From positions 346,975-410,974 of the forward strand of contig NZ_MDEB01000002.1 in the NCBI RefSeq assembly GCF_002939945.1: a stretch of DNA of 64,000 bases, written 5' to 3'. The notes below the pieces were generated by a model. It saw only the letters and a list, made by a program, of their open reading frames with translations. It ran no database searches and had not been told where the DNA came from. This document shows, in pieces, positions 45,062 through 54,367 of this stretch. The position numbers and the translations under genes were made by a program. Within the stretch, counting starts at the first letter, position 1, and every line of letters begins with the position of its first letter. This stretch comes from Xanthomonas arboricola pv. populi. Lineage in GTDB: Bacteria > Pseudomonadota > Gammaproteobacteria > Xanthomonadales > Xanthomonadaceae.

Positions 45062-46545
45062 ACGATGGCTCCGACATTGGCGAGGCGGCGCAGTTCGGGC
45101 AGCAGATCGGTCGGCAGCAGGCCACGCTCGCCCGCGCGCGCAGCCGCATCGCCGGCGCAGGCATGTAACAGGGCGCCCAGGCTGGCGGCATCGAAGGGCG
45201 ACCAGCCCTGCGCCAGCAAGGCTGCGATCACGCCCGTCAGCAGGTCGCCCATGCCGCCGACCGCCATGCCCGGATTGCCGGCATCGATGATGCGCGGCAC
45301 CGCGTGCGGCGCGGCGATGACGCTGCCGGCGCCCTTGAGCACCACCACTGCATCAAAACGTTTGGCCAATGCGTCTGCGGCAGCCAGCCGATCCTGTTGA
45401 ATCTGCCTGGTCGACATCCCCAGCAGCCGGCCGGCCTCGCCGGGATGCGGGGTCAACACGCGCGGGCCGCGCGTCGGCACCGGGTTGGCGGCCAGCAGAT
45501 TCAGGCCATCGGCATCGATGACGACGGCGCTATCCGACGCCAGCACCGTACGCCACAGCTGCTGCGCCCAGGCGTCCTGGCCCAGGCCCGGCCCCAGTGC
45601 GACCACGTCGGCCGCGTCGACCAGGGCGGCGATGTCGTCGTCGGCCTGCACAGAACGCACCATCGCTTCCGGGCAGCGCGCCAGCAGCGGCGCGACGTGC
45701 TCGGCACGGGTGGCGACCTGCACCAGCCCTGCCCCGCTGCGCAGGGCCGCTTCGGCGGTGAGCATGATCGCGCCGCCGCTGCCGAGGTTGCCGCCGACAC
45801 ACAGCACGCGCCCGGACTCGCCCTTGTGCGTATTGCGTCGCCGCGGGCGCAACTGCGCGGCCAGGGCGTCGATCTCCCAGCTGTGCGCGGCCGGCACCAG
45901 CCCGTCGAATGCGGCATCGGGCACGTCCAGCGACGCGATTGCGCGCGTGCCGGCATGCTCCAGCGCATCGCCGGTGTAGAGCCCCAGGTGCGGCACGATG
46001 AACTGCAAGGTGGCGTCTGCGCGCACTGCGGCAGCGAAGGCCACGCCGTCATCGGCATCGATGCCGCTGGGCACATCCAGTGCGAGCACCGGCACACCGG
46101 CGGCGTTGACGGCGTCGATCAAGGCGGCGGTCTCGGCGTCGGGCGCGCGGTTGAGACCGATGCCGAACAGCGCATCGACGATCACATCAGCCTGCGCCAG
46201 CGGCGAGGGAAACAGTTCGATCGCACCGCCCACGCCCAGATAGTCGGTACAGGCGCGTTGCGCCAGCGACGAGGCCGGGCCGTGCTCGGCAAGATGCACC
46301 ACCTGCACCTGGCGCCCGGCTCGCTGCGCCAGGCGTGCCAGCACATAGCCGTCGCCGCCGTTGTTGCCGGTGCCGCACACCACCACGATGCGGCGCGCCT
46401 GCGGCCAGCGTTCCAGCAGATGCTGCCAGGCGGCCTGCCCGGCGCGCTGCATCAAGATGTAGCCGTCGCCGCCGAGCAGCGTGGTGGCCTGCGTGTCCAG
46501 CCTGCGCGCGGAGGCGGTGTCGTAAAGATCGAGCGGTGCGTACAT
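45058..46545 (-). CDS. nnr: Bifunctional NAD(P)H-hydrate epimerase/dehydratase
   Basis: Repairs hydrated NAD(P)H: the N-terminal YjeF domain (about 1-210, GTGNNGGDGYVLARLAQ) epimerises, the C-terminal ribokinase-like domain (about 225-495, GNPGMAVGGMGDLLTGVIAALLAQG) dehydrates with ADP. 495 residues from ATG 46545; the open frame to 48774 is antisense to xseA/queG and is rejected. Its start lies only 24 bp from the queG start on the other strand, so the two share overlapping promoters. Confidence 0.96.
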   Translation of the reverse strand: MYAPLDLYDTASARRLDTQATTLLGGDGYILMQRAGQAAWQHLLERWPQARRIVVVCGTGNNGGDGYVLARLAQRAGRQVQVVHLAEHGPASSLAQRACTDYLGVGGAIELFPSPLAQADVIVDALFGIGLNRAPDAETAALIDAVNAAGVPVLALDVPSGIDADDGVAFAAAVRADATLQFIVPHLGLYTGDALEHAGTRAIASLDVPDAAFDGLVPAAHSWEIDALAAQLRPRRRNTHKGESGRVLCVGGNLGSGGAIMLTAEAALRSGAGLVQVATRAEHVAPLLARCPEAMVRSVQADDDIAALVDAADVVALGPGLGQDAWAQQLWRTVLASDSAVVIDADGLNLLAANPVPTRGPRVLTPHPGEAGRLLGMSTRQIQQDRLAAADALAKRFDAVVVLKGAGSVIAAPHAVPRIIDAGNPGMAVGGMGDLLTGVIAALLAQGWSPFDAASLGALLHACAGDAAARAGERGLLPTDLLPELRRLANVGAIV

Positions 46546-46569
46546 GCCGGGAATTCTATACTTGTCGCC

Positions 46570-47637
46570 ATGTCTGCCGTCCTTGCCCGCCCCGACCCCA
46601 CCGACGCTGCCGCGCGCATCCGTGCGCTCGCGCGCGAGGCCGGCTTCCAACGCTGCGGCATTACCGGCATCGAGCTCGGCGAAGACGAGGGACACCTGCG
46701 CAGCTGGCTGGAAGAAGGCCTGTACGGGACCATGCACTGGATGGCCCAGCACGGCGACAAGCGTTCGCGCCCGCAGGAGCTGGTGCCGGGCACCTTGCGC
46801 GTACTGTCGGTCGGCATGGACTACGGCCGCAAGGACGACACTGAGGCCTGGAACACCTTGCACGACGGCCGCCGCGCCTACGTGGCGCGGTACGCGCTGG
46901 GGCGCGACTATCACAAGCTGATGCGCAACCGGCTGCAGAAACTGGCCGAGCGTATCCAGGGCGAAGTCGGCGCGTTCGGCTATCGGGTCTTCGTCGATTC
47001 GGCGCCGGTGCTGGAGCGCGCACTGGCACGCAACGCGGGCCTTGGCTGGATCGGCAAACACACCTGCCTGATCGATCGCAATGGCGGGTCGTGGTTCTTC
47101 CTGGGCGAGATCTACCTCGATCTGCCCTTGCCCATCGACACCCCGGCCACTGCGCATTGCGGCACCTGCACGCGCTGCATCGACATCTGCCCGACCCAGG
47201 CCATCATCGCCCCGTACCGGCTGGATGCGCGCCGCTGCATCGCCTATCTCACCATCGAACACGAGGGCGCGATTCCCGAGCAGATGCGCAAGCCGATCGG
47301 CAACCGCATCTTCGGTTGCGACGACTGCCAGCTGGTCTGCCCCTGGAACAAGTTCGCCCAGCGCACCGACGAAGCCGATTTCCGCGCCCGCAACGAACTG
47401 GATGTGGCAACGCTGCCGCAACTGTTCGCCTGGGACGAAGCCACCTTCCTGCGCCGCACCGAAGGCAGCCCGATCCGCCGCAGCGGCCATCAGCGGTGGT
47501 TGCGCAACATCGCCGTCGGCCTGGGCAATGCGCCCGGCACGCCGGAGGTGCTGGCGGCGCTGGAGGCGCGCCGCCACGACGACTCGGAGCTGGTGCGCGA
47601 ACACGTGGGCTGGGCGCTGGCGCAACACGGTTTGTAG
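46570..47637 (+). CDS. queG: Epoxyqueuosine reductase QueG
   Basis: Iron-sulfur, cobalamin-dependent reductase for the last queuosine step. 355 residues. Two 4Fe-4S motifs: CGTCTRCIDICPTQAI and CDDCQLVCPWN. The N-terminal catalytic area contains VFVDSAPVLERALARNAGLGWIGKH with the Asp/Lys/His of the active site; the C-terminal HEAT-like tail includes RRSGHQRWLRN. Divergent from nnr with a 24-bp intergenic space. Confidence 0.97.
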   Translation: MSAVLARPDPTDAAARIRALAREAGFQRCGITGIELGEDEGHLRSWLEEGLYGTMHWMAQHGDKRSRPQELVPGTLRVLSVGMDYGRKDDTEAWNTLHDGRRAYVARYALGRDYHKLMRNRLQKLAERIQGEVGAFGYRVFVDSAPVLERALARNAGLGWIGKHTCLIDRNGGSWFFLGEIYLDLPLPIDTPATAHCGTCTRCIDICPTQAIIAPYRLDARRCIAYLTIEHEGAIPEQMRKPIGNRIFGCDDCQLVCPWNKFAQRTDEADFRARNELDVATLPQLFAWDEATFLRRTEGSPIRRSGHQRWLRNIAVGLGNAPGTPEVLAALEARRHDDSELVREHVGWALAQHGL

Positions 47638-47691
47638 GTTGCCGCCCGATGCGCTCACGCAGACGCATCGCCGCTGCGGGATAATGCGGCC

Positions 47692-49029
47692 ATGGCCGAC
47701 CGCAACGAACAGATCCTCACCCCCAGCCAGCTCAACACGCTGGCACGCGACCTGCTGGAAGGCAGCTTCCCGCTGGTGTGGGTGGAAGCAGAGCTGAGCA
47801 GCGTCACGCGCCCGTCCTCGGGCCATCTGTACTTCACGCTCAAGGATGCGCGCGCGCAAGTCCGGTGCGCGATGTTCAAGCCCAAGAGCACCTGGCTGAA
47901 GTTCCAGCCGCGCGAAGGGCTGCGTGTGCTCGCGCGCGGACGTCTCACCCTGTACGAAGCCCGCGGCGACTACCAGCTGGTACTCGACCACATGGAGGAG
48001 GCCGGCGAAGGCGCCTTGCGTCGCGCCTTCGACGAATTGCGTGCGCGCCTGGCTGCCGAAGGCCTGTTCGATGCCGAGCGCAAGCAGCCGTTGCCGGCGC
48101 ATGTGCGGCGGCTGGCGGTGATCACCTCGCCCAGCGGTGCGGCGGTGCGCGATGTGCTCAGCGTCCTGGCGCGCCGCTTTCCGTTGCTGGAAGTGGACCT
48201 GCTGCCCTCGCTGGTGCAGGGCGACAGCGCCGCGGCGCAGATCACCTCGTTGCTGCAGCGCGCCGATGCGTCCGGGCGTTACGACGTCATTCTGATCACC
48301 CGTGGCGGTGGCTCGCTGGAGGACCTGTGGGCCTTCAACGACGAACGCCTGGCCCGCGCGATTGCCGCCGCGCACACACCGGTGGTATCGGCGGTCGGGC
48401 ACGAGACCGACTTCAGCCTCAGCGATTTCGTGGCCGACGTGCGCGCCCCCACGCCCTCGGTGGCAGCCGAACTGCTGGTGCCCGATCAGCGCGAGCTGGT
48501 CGCGCGCGTGCGGCGTGCGCATGCGCGCATGGCCCAGCTGCAGCAGCATGCGCTGGGCAATGCGATGCAGCGCGCCGACCGGCTCGCCCTGCGCCTGCGT
48601 GCGCACAGCCCGCAGGCGCGGCTGCAACTGCTGCAACGCCGGCAGCAGGACGCCGGCCGCCAGCTGCGCGCGCGCATGACCCAGGTGCTGGAGCGTCTGC
48701 AGGCACGCGTGCAACGGACGCAGGCGCGCCTGCACGCACATAACCCGCAACGCGATCTGGCCACGCTGCAACAACGACTACGCGCACTGCATCCGCAGGC
48801 AGCGATGCAGCGGCGCCTGCAGCACGATCAACTGCGGCTGCGCAGCCTGGCACGCTCGCTGGAAGCGGTCAGCCCGCTCGCCACCGTCGCGCGTGGCTAT
48901 GCCATCGTGACCCGCCCCGCCGATGGCAGCGTGGTGCGCAGCGCCGCCGAGGTAAGCGCCGGCGAGCGCCTGCGTGCGCAGCTGGCCGATGGCAGCATCG
49001 AGCTGCGGGTCGAACCGGGCGGCAACTGA
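47692..49029 (+). CDS. xseA: Exonuclease VII large subunit
   Basis: Large subunit of ExoVII, a metal-independent single-strand DNA nuclease. 445 residues. N-terminal OB-fold ([29 protein letters not shown] region), catalytic domain with [52 protein letters not shown], and a C-terminal coiled-coil rich in Arg/Gln/Leu (about 280-400). xseB is not in view. About 55 bp downstream of queG. Confidence 0.97.
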   Translation: MADRNEQILTPSQLNTLARDLLEGSFPLVWVEAELSSVTRPSSGHLYFTLKDARAQVRCAMFKPKSTWLKFQPREGLRVLARGRLTLYEARGDYQLVLDHMEEAGEGALRRAFDELRARLAAEGLFDAERKQPLPAHVRRLAVITSPSGAAVRDVLSVLARRFPLLEVDLLPSLVQGDSAAAQITSLLQRADASGRYDVILITRGGGSLEDLWAFNDERLARAIAAAHTPVVSAVGHETDFSLSDFVADVRAPTPSVAAELLVPDQRELVARVRRAHARMAQLQQHALGNAMQRADRLALRLRAHSPQARLQLLQRRQQDAGRQLRARMTQVLERLQARVQRTQARLHAHNPQRDLATLQQRLRALHPQAAMQRRLQHDQLRLRSLARSLEAVSPLATVARGYAIVTRPADGSVVRSAAEVSAGERLRAQLADGSIELRVEPGGN

Positions 49030-49053
49030 CATCCAGAAGGCATCACGCGCTTT

Positions 49054-49482
49054 CTAACCGTGACTGGGCGTCTGCGCCGCCTGCTGCCAGCCCTGCATCA
49101 GCAGCCCGGCCAGCGCCACCGGATCATGGTCGAAATGATGCCGCCCGGACGCGTCACCACCTGCACGCCACGCGCGCCCAACTCAGGGCCCAGCGCGTCC
49201 TTTGCCTGATCGCCGTAGATGCATTGCAGGCGACGCGCGTCCAGCGACTGGATCGCCGCTCAGCATTTCGGCAAGCCGCTGGCCGTCCTGCGCATGGCCG
49301 CTGTCGGGCAACACCACCACCATGGCCTTCGGCGTGCCTTCCGGACGTAGCACTTTCACCGAGCGGTAATGCCCGGCGGTGTTTCCGTTATGCAGATGAC
49401 GCGCCACGGCGTAGCCGCTGCCGCCGATCAGCAGTACTGCGACGACCCAACGAAACACTTTGATTCCCCAGCCCATCACCAC
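49054..49482 (-). pseudogene. Decayed VirJ-like virulence-factor gene
   Basis: Three fragments in different frames. The first (from 49482) has signal-like VFRWVVAVLLIGGSGYAVA, then EGTPKAMVVVLPDSGHAQDGQRLAEMLSGD, resembling the first alpha/beta-fold strands of VirJ/AcvB proteins. The second, in another frame (about 49250-49120), reads RRLQCIYGDQAKDALGPELG and GVQVVTRPGG. The third, one base later, reads RHHFDHDPVALAGLLMQGWQ and ends TAG at 49054-49056. Whole proteins of this family have 400 or so residues, so a large internal deletion plus frameshifts is inferred. The PGGHHFD signature is broken by one missing base. Confidence 0.75.
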
Positions 49483-49725
49483 AATCCTCGCAAGCGCTGG
49501 CGCTTGGACTGCGACGAAGGCGACCGGTTCCGCCGCGATTGCAGGCAGTGTTCGCCGCGGTTAAGCCTGCGCGCCCTGTCTTGCGGCGGGACCAGCCTGG
49601 AAACTGCTCGGTCGTCGCCAGCGATAGGTCACTTCGACGTGGACATGGCACCCGGACAGCACCACGATCAGCGATCGATGTCCGTGCAGGCGTAACCGCG
49701 CTTGCGCACCGGCTTGCACCTGTGC

Positions 49726-51594
49726 CTAGATCCCGCGCGCCAGGCGGAAGCCGATCCGTGCGCTGGTGCTGTCCGAGTCCTGCGACTGCCGCCAGGCCGC
49801 ACGCGTCTGCTGCGGCGAATTGGCCCAGCTGCCGCCGCGGATCATGCGCTGCCGGCAGCCGGGGTTGAACCACGCCGCACCGTCGGCCGGCGCGCGACGG
49901 TAGCTGGCATGCCAGCAGTCGGCCACCCACTCGCTCAGGTTGCCTCCCATGTCGTGCAGCCCCCAGGCGTTGGCGCGGAAGCTGCCGACCGGTGCCGGGC
50001 CCCAGAAGCCGTCGCCGTAGCCGACGAAGCCGTTGTTCCAGTGCCGGCCGCTGCGCGAGACATCGTTGCCGCCGGTGAAGTTGCCCGCGTCCAGCGGCGG
50101 CGAGCCGGCATTGCCCCAGGGATAGCGCCCGGTGGTGCCGGCACGCACCGCGTATTCGAACTCGGCCTCGCTGGGCACGTGGTAATGGCGGCCGGTCTGT
50201 TCCGACAGCCAGCTCGCATAGGCTTCGGCGTCGCGGATGCTGACGTGCATCACCGGACTGTTGGGTGCGGCCTGCGCGCCGTTGTAGTCGGACTGCCAAT
50301 CCACCCCGCTGCGGCGGATGAAGTTGCCGCTGCGCTCGTCGTACACCACCGAATGCCCGCGTCGGGTGGCACGCGGGCGGGCGCCGGTCGCCTCGATGAA
50401 CTGGCGGAACTCGGCGACCGTCACTTCGGTGATCGACAACGCAAAGCCGCGCGCGAAACGCACGTAATGCGACGGGCGCTCGTTGTCGGAGGCGCCGGGC
50501 TCGGCATCGCCTGCACCCATCTGGAACGCGCCATGCGGCACCACGATCATCTGCGGGCCGCGCCCGCCGACCTTGAGCCCATCGGTGAACACCTGCCCGG
50601 GGCGGAAGCTGCCGTAATGGGTGGCCAATTCCAGCCGCCGACGCAGATCGCCGGCCACCGCATCGCCCGGATCGGCGATGCGCAACACTTCTGCCAGTGT
50701 TTCGCCAGCTGCCTTGAGGCCGCGCGGCGAGGTGAGATCGTGCAGGCCGGCGTCGTGCAAGGCGGCGATCTGGGCACGGCGCATGCGCTCGATGCGCGCA
50801 CGTGCGTCGGCAATGGTCGGTGCGCGCTCACGCACCGGCCCGGCCATCTGCAACCAGTAGCGTGCGCCGATGAAGTCGCTCGCCTCGGCTGCCTGTTCGG
50901 CGCGTGCCAGCAGGCCGCTTTCCACCGCAGCCAGCCCCTGGCGCGTGCGCGGATTATCCGGATCCAGCTGCGCCGCATCGCGAAAGTTCACCAACGCCCC
51001 GTTGCCGTCCTCGCCCAGGCGGCCGCCGCGCAGATCCTCCTCGCCGGCACGGTTGAAGCTCAGCACCCGCTGCGCGGTTTCCACCGCCCGTTGCAATGCC
51101 CGCACCGTCGGATCCTGCGGAGCGAGCGCCAGCGCCACGATGGCCAGCTCACGCGCCTGTTCCAGCGCACTGTCCTGACGGTCGGTCTGCTCGATCAGCG
51201 CTTGGCCACGCTCGATCAACCGGCGCCGCGCCTGCTCCAGCCCGCGACGGCTGGACGCGTCCTTGCCGTCGGCGCGCTGCTGGATCGCCAGATACAACGG
51301 AATCGCGTCGTCCGCATTGCGATACAGCCGGTCGTCCTGCAACGCCTGGTCGGCGCGCTTGCGCGCCTGGGCCAGCGTCTCATCGCCCAGGTCGACCGGT
51401 GGCGGCTGCCAGTGCGCCACGGTCTCTGCGGATTCTTCGCCACCGATGGACACATTCGGCTTGCCCGGCGCCGCAGCGGCGGCTGCAGGTCGCGGCGCTG
51501 CGGCAGGCGCCGGCGTCGGTGTCCGCGAACAGGCGCACACGCTTAGCGCAACCAATGCCCACGCTGCGATCCGGTTACCGCACTCACCCACCAC
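49726..51594 (-). CDS. Lipoprotein with TPR-like repeats and C-terminal formylglycine-generating-enzyme (SUMF1) domain
   Basis: 622 residues. Lipoprotein signal with Cys near residue 22 (LVALSVCACS), an Ala/Pro linker to about 45, an alpha-helical central region (about 70-340) with TPR-like repeats, then an FGE/SUMF1 domain (about 350-620): VPHGAFQMGAGDAE, DNERPSHYVRFARGFALSITEVT, WLSEQTGRHYHVPSEAEFEYAVRAG, WGLHDMGGNLSEWVADCW and MIRGGSWANSP...RIGFRL. True FGE has two catalytic cysteines; only DCW and PGC positions are candidates here. GTG 51594 is backed by GGAAGGAG. Role unknown; related proteins occur with secretion or kinase systems, but no partner is adjacent. Confidence 0.88.
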   Translation of the reverse strand: MVGECGNRIAAWALVALSVCACSRTPTPAPAAAPRPAAAAAAPGKPNVSIGGEESAETVAHWQPPPVDLGDETLAQARKRADQALQDDRLYRNADDAIPLYLAIQQRADGKDASSRRGLEQARRRLIERGQALIEQTDRQDSALEQARELAIVALALAPQDPTVRALQRAVETAQRVLSFNRAGEEDLRGGRLGEDGNGALVNFRDAAQLDPDNPRTRQGLAAVESGLLARAEQAAEASDFIGARYWLQMAGPVRERAPTIADARARIERMRRAQIAALHDAGLHDLTSPRGLKAAGETLAEVLRIADPGDAVAGDLRRRLELATHYGSFRPGQVFTDGLKVGGRGPQMIVVPHGAFQMGAGDAEPGASDNERPSHYVRFARGFALSITEVTVAEFRQFIEATGARPRATRRGHSVVYDERSGNFIRRSGVDWQSDYNGAQAAPNSPVMHVSIRDAEAYASWLSEQTGRHYHVPSEAEFEYAVRAGTTGRYPWGNAGSPPLDAGNFTGGNDVSRSGRHWNNGFVGYGDGFWGPAPVGSFRANAWGLHDMGGNLSEWVADCWHASYRRAPADGAAWFNPGCRQRMIRGGSWANSPQQTRAAWRQSQDSDSTSARIGFRLARGI

Positions 51595-51688
51595 CTGCTC
51601 CTTCCAGTGCTCTGCCGCACGACAGGCGATCGCGACGTTAGGCTATTCTGCGCGTTCTGCGCAAACCCTCGCTGTCGACGGAAATCAC

Positions 51689-52783
51689 GTGCCCCATTGG
51701 ATCACCCACCCCTCCGAGCTGAGCGAACGCCTGCAGGCATCGCGTCCGTCCCGCATTGGCCTGGATACCGAATTCATTCGCGAACGCACCTACTGGCCGC
51801 AACTGGCGCTGGTACAGATGGCCATCGGCGAGGAGATCCTGTTGATCGACCCGCTGATCCCGGGCATGAACGAGGCGCTCAGGGAGTGGTTGACCGCCAC
51901 CGACATCGTCAAGGTGATGCATAGCGCCAGCGAGGACCTGGTCACCTTCAAATGCGCGTGCGGGGTGTTGCCGCGGCCGTTGTTCGATACCCAGATTGCC
52001 GCCGCGCTGGCCGGTGTGGGTGGCGGCATGGGTTATCAAAAACTGGTGCAGGAAGTAACCGGCACCTTGCTGACCAAGGGCGAGACGCGTTCGGACTGGA
52101 TGCGCCGCCCGCTGTCGCCGGCGCAGCTGGAATACGCCGCCGACGATGTGCGTTACCTGTTCGCCATCCACGACGAACTCACCCGCCGCCTGACCGAGCA
52201 GGATCGCCTGGGCTGGCTGGCCGAAGATGCCGAGCGCCTGCTCGCCACGGTGGAGCACGACGATGGCGAGCGCTGGCCGCATGTGAGCCTGCGCACCGCG
52301 CAGTTCCTGGAACCTGCGGCGCAACGTCGGCTGTTGCGCTTGCTGCGCTGGCGCGACCTGCAGGCGCGTCAGAGCGATCGCCCGCGCAGCTGGATCCTGG
52401 ACAACGAGCTGGCCAGCCAGCTGGCGCGCTTTCCGCCGGCCGATCTGGACGCCTTGCTGCGCCAGTTCGACACGTTTCCCAAGGCCCCGCGCAAGCTCGC
52501 CGCCGCAGTGTGGGAAGCGCTCAACACGCCGCTGCCCGACGAGGACCATGCGCCGCTGGCGCAGGCCGCCACCGAGGGCAACAAGGCCGTGCTCAAGCGC
52601 CTGCAGGATGCAGTGGCCCAGCGCAGCCGCGAGCTGGGACTGCCCGACGGCATCCTGGCCTCGCGCCGGCACCTGGAAACCCTGATCGAGCAACGCAGCT
52701 GGCCCGCACCGCTGGGGCAATGGCGCCGCAACGCTCTGGAAGCGCAGCTGACGCCGCTGCTGGAAGACGCTGCAGCGCAGTGA
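51689..52783 (+). CDS. rnd: Ribonuclease D
   Basis: 3'-5' exoribonuclease trimming tRNA precursors. 364 residues from GTG 51689 (VPHWITHPSEL). DEDD motifs: LDTEFIRERTYWPQLALVQ (Exo I), KVMHSASEDL with the following FDTQIAAALAG (Exo II), YAADDVRYLFAIHD (Exo III with Tyr). Two HRDC-like helical domains follow (about 200-364). The longer open frame to 51263 is antisense to the neighbouring lipoprotein gene. A true ATG start is not available at the correct place. Confidence 0.93.
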   Translation: MPHWITHPSELSERLQASRPSRIGLDTEFIRERTYWPQLALVQMAIGEEILLIDPLIPGMNEALREWLTATDIVKVMHSASEDLVTFKCACGVLPRPLFDTQIAAALAGVGGGMGYQKLVQEVTGTLLTKGETRSDWMRRPLSPAQLEYAADDVRYLFAIHDELTRRLTEQDRLGWLAEDAERLLATVEHDDGERWPHVSLRTAQFLEPAAQRRLLRLLRWRDLQARQSDRPRSWILDNELASQLARFPPADLDALLRQFDTFPKAPRKLAAAVWEALNTPLPDEDHAPLAQAATEGNKAVLKRLQDAVAQRSRELGLPDGILASRRHLETLIEQRSWPAPLGQWRRNALEAQLTPLLEDAAAQ

Positions 52784-53254
52784 CGTGATGCAGTGGTCGA
52801 CAGACCACGCAAGCATGCGCCGATGGCGATGCGGGCAAGGCACAGGCGGCCGTTCGCCAGCTGCGTCACCACATCGCCGGCCGCGAATCAGACCAGACAT
52901 TCGACCAGCATCCTTGTCCATCGCCGCATCTGCTCTTGCACATCGCGTCGTCGAAACCGGCGCAGTCCCCCCGGGACATCGTTGGTCGTCATGCGGTCAG
53001 CGTCTGGCCAACGCTGCACGGATGTGTCATCCCGCCTGCCCTGCTGCTGTATCGTTACGGCCGGGGTTGCCGCTTGCGCAAGCGCCCGGCGGCCTCGCCA
53101 GGACAATGCGAACACGCGACCAGACCCTGTGAAAGTCATGGTCGCGTCATGTGCAGGCACGCCCACATGCAACGGCCGCCCCCGGGCCACATGCCATAAT
53201 GACGCGCGCCCATCGGGCAACGTCTCCACCACTTTATTCCGAGGCTATACCTCT
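52784..53254. other. Intergenic region upstream of H-NS-family gene
   Basis: 471 bp. Open frames cross it on both strands but show no family features, and their composition (Arg/Pro/Ser-rich) suggests noncoding sequence. It must carry the promoter and leader of the H-NS-like gene. I saw no repeat or strong hairpin. Confidence 0.45.
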
Positions 53255-53656
53255 GTGAGCAATACCACCTCCAAACTGGATTCCATCGCGCAAGCCAAAG
53301 CCAAGCTGCTGGACGAGCTGCAGAAGCTGGAAGAACAGGAAAAGACCGAGCGCGCGAGCGAGGCATCCTCTGCGCATGCCACCATCGTCTCGCTGCTTGA
53401 GCAGTTTGCCGGCCACTTCAACACCAAGCAGCGCAATGATATTGCCGCTTACCTGGGCACCACCGCTGCACGCAAGGAAGTGGTCAAGAGCGGGCGCAGC
53501 GAAGTCAAGCCGAAGTACGAACTGCCGCACACTGGCGAAACCTGGTCCGGCCGCGGCCGCACGCCCAAGGCCTTCGCCGCCTGGGAGGGCTCGGTGTCGT
53601 ACAAGGAATGGAAGGCCAAGAACCCGGACCTCAAGTTCCCGCTGATCCGGGAGTGA
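53255..53656 (+). CDS. H-NS-family histone-like nucleoid protein
   Basis: 133-residue DNA-binding protein. N-terminal coiled coil (about 5-45: SIAQAKAKLLDELQKLEEQEK) for oligomerisation, central linker, and the H-NS C-terminal motif TWSGRGRTPKAFAAWEGSVSYKEWK that enters the AT-rich minor groove. Start GTG 53255 with GAGG upstream; the longer frame from 52793 is rejected for lack of any family sequence. Xanthomonas proteins of this type (XrvA/B/C) act in virulence regulation; which one this is cannot be told. Confidence 0.9.
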   Translation: MSNTTSKLDSIAQAKAKLLDELQKLEEQEKTERASEASSAHATIVSLLEQFAGHFNTKQRNDIAAYLGTTAARKEVVKSGRSEVKPKYELPHTGETWSGRGRTPKAFAAWEGSVSYKEWKAKNPDLKFPLIRE

Positions 53657-53743
53657 TTGCCGCAGGATCGCGCCCTCGGGCGGCGTCCAGGGCGCCGGCC
53701 TGCTTGGCGAATCGCGCGACATGTGGTTAGAATCCAGGCACGT

Positions 53744-53819
53744 GGGGCGGTAGCTCAGCTGGGAGAGCGTCGCGTTCGCATCGCGAAGGTCGAGGGTTCG
53801 ATCCCCTTCCGCTCCACCA
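53744..53819 (+). tRNA. tRNA-Ala (anticodon CGC)
   Basis: 76 nt with encoded CCA. Acceptor GGGGCGG pairs with CCGCTCC and includes G3-U70, the alanine identity pair. D arm GCTC...GAGC, anticodon stem TCGCG/CGCGA with loop TTCGCAT (anticodon CGC), T arm GAGGGTTCGATCCCCTT. No direct repeat of its 3' end was seen nearby, so no sign of an integrated element. Confidence 0.97.
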
Positions 53820-53825
53820 TTGCAT

Positions 53826-53873
53826 CAAACGGAAAAGCCCCGGAAACAGCTGTTTCCGGGGCTTTTCCGTTTG
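53826..53873. terminator. 48-bp perfect palindrome, bidirectional terminator-like
   Basis: Exact palindrome centred on CAGCTG with arms of CAAACGGAAAAGCCCCGG type. It sits 7 bp after the tRNA CCA end and contains CTTTTCCGTTT downstream of the GC stem on the plus strand, so it is a likely tRNA transcript end. Confidence 0.8.
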
Positions 53874-53992
53874 AGGCACCTGCGTGGGGGAGCGCGTCGG
53901 AGCGGGGCAATGACCGTGCCGGTCACGGCCATGTCGCCGGGATCACATCGTGCGCGCTAACGTCCGTTTCATCATCACGCCGGACGCAAGCC

Positions 53993-54169
53993 ATGAGCAA
54001 CGAGCAAAGCCAGCCCGACAAGGCCGCCGACAAGCAGCACGGTGTTACAGAGAGCCAGCAGGATCGCAAACAGGATGAGGCCGCCAAGCAGCGCCCTGGA
54101 CAGAAAGACATGCAGATCCATGACGAACAGACCCGCCGTCCCAAGGGCAACGCCGGCCAGGGCGAATGA
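53993..54169 (+). CDS. Small hydrophilic protein, hypothetical
   Basis: 58 residues, Gln/Lys/Asp/Glu-rich with no aromatic or long hydrophobic segment (starts MSNEQSQPDKAADKQHGV). Looks intrinsically disordered, as in small stress-induced proteins. Third-position GC is about 72%, but the antisense frame (a two-helix hydrophobic reading ending at 53975) has the same value, so coding strand is not proven. No strong ribosome site. I slightly prefer this strand because the frame begins and ends neatly. Confidence 0.45.
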   Translation: MSNEQSQPDKAADKQHGVTESQQDRKQDEAAKQRPGQKDMQIHDEQTRRPKGNAGQGE

Positions 54170-54367
54170 CTTGCCAGGCACGGCGGTTTCGCAGCGCATC
54201 AGAATGGCGTCGCTGCCGCTGACCTCCCTGCCCGATGTGGCAAGATCGGCGACAGACGTCATCCGCCGGGGTGGATGAGGTCTGCGCCAACCAACGCGTG
54301 CTGCGACACACCCTCGCCACGCACGCACATCCATCGCCTGACGGCGCCCTGTTCCGGTGGTCTTCGT

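Noticed and set aside
45058..48774. 1238-codon minus-strand open frame that includes nnr
   Set aside because: Only the part below 46545 matches the epimerase/dehydratase; the rest is antisense to queG and xseA.
52793..53254. N-terminal extension of the H-NS-like protein
   Set aside because: No family sequence before GTG 53255, which has a ribosome site and the expected coiled-coil start.
53744..53992. Attachment site of an integrated element at tRNA-Ala
   Set aside because: No second copy of the tRNA 3' end and no integrase in the window.
53657..54169. 170-codon frame running through the tRNA gene
   Set aside because: It includes the complete tRNA-Ala and the 48-bp palindrome; only the last 58 codons are a possible gene.
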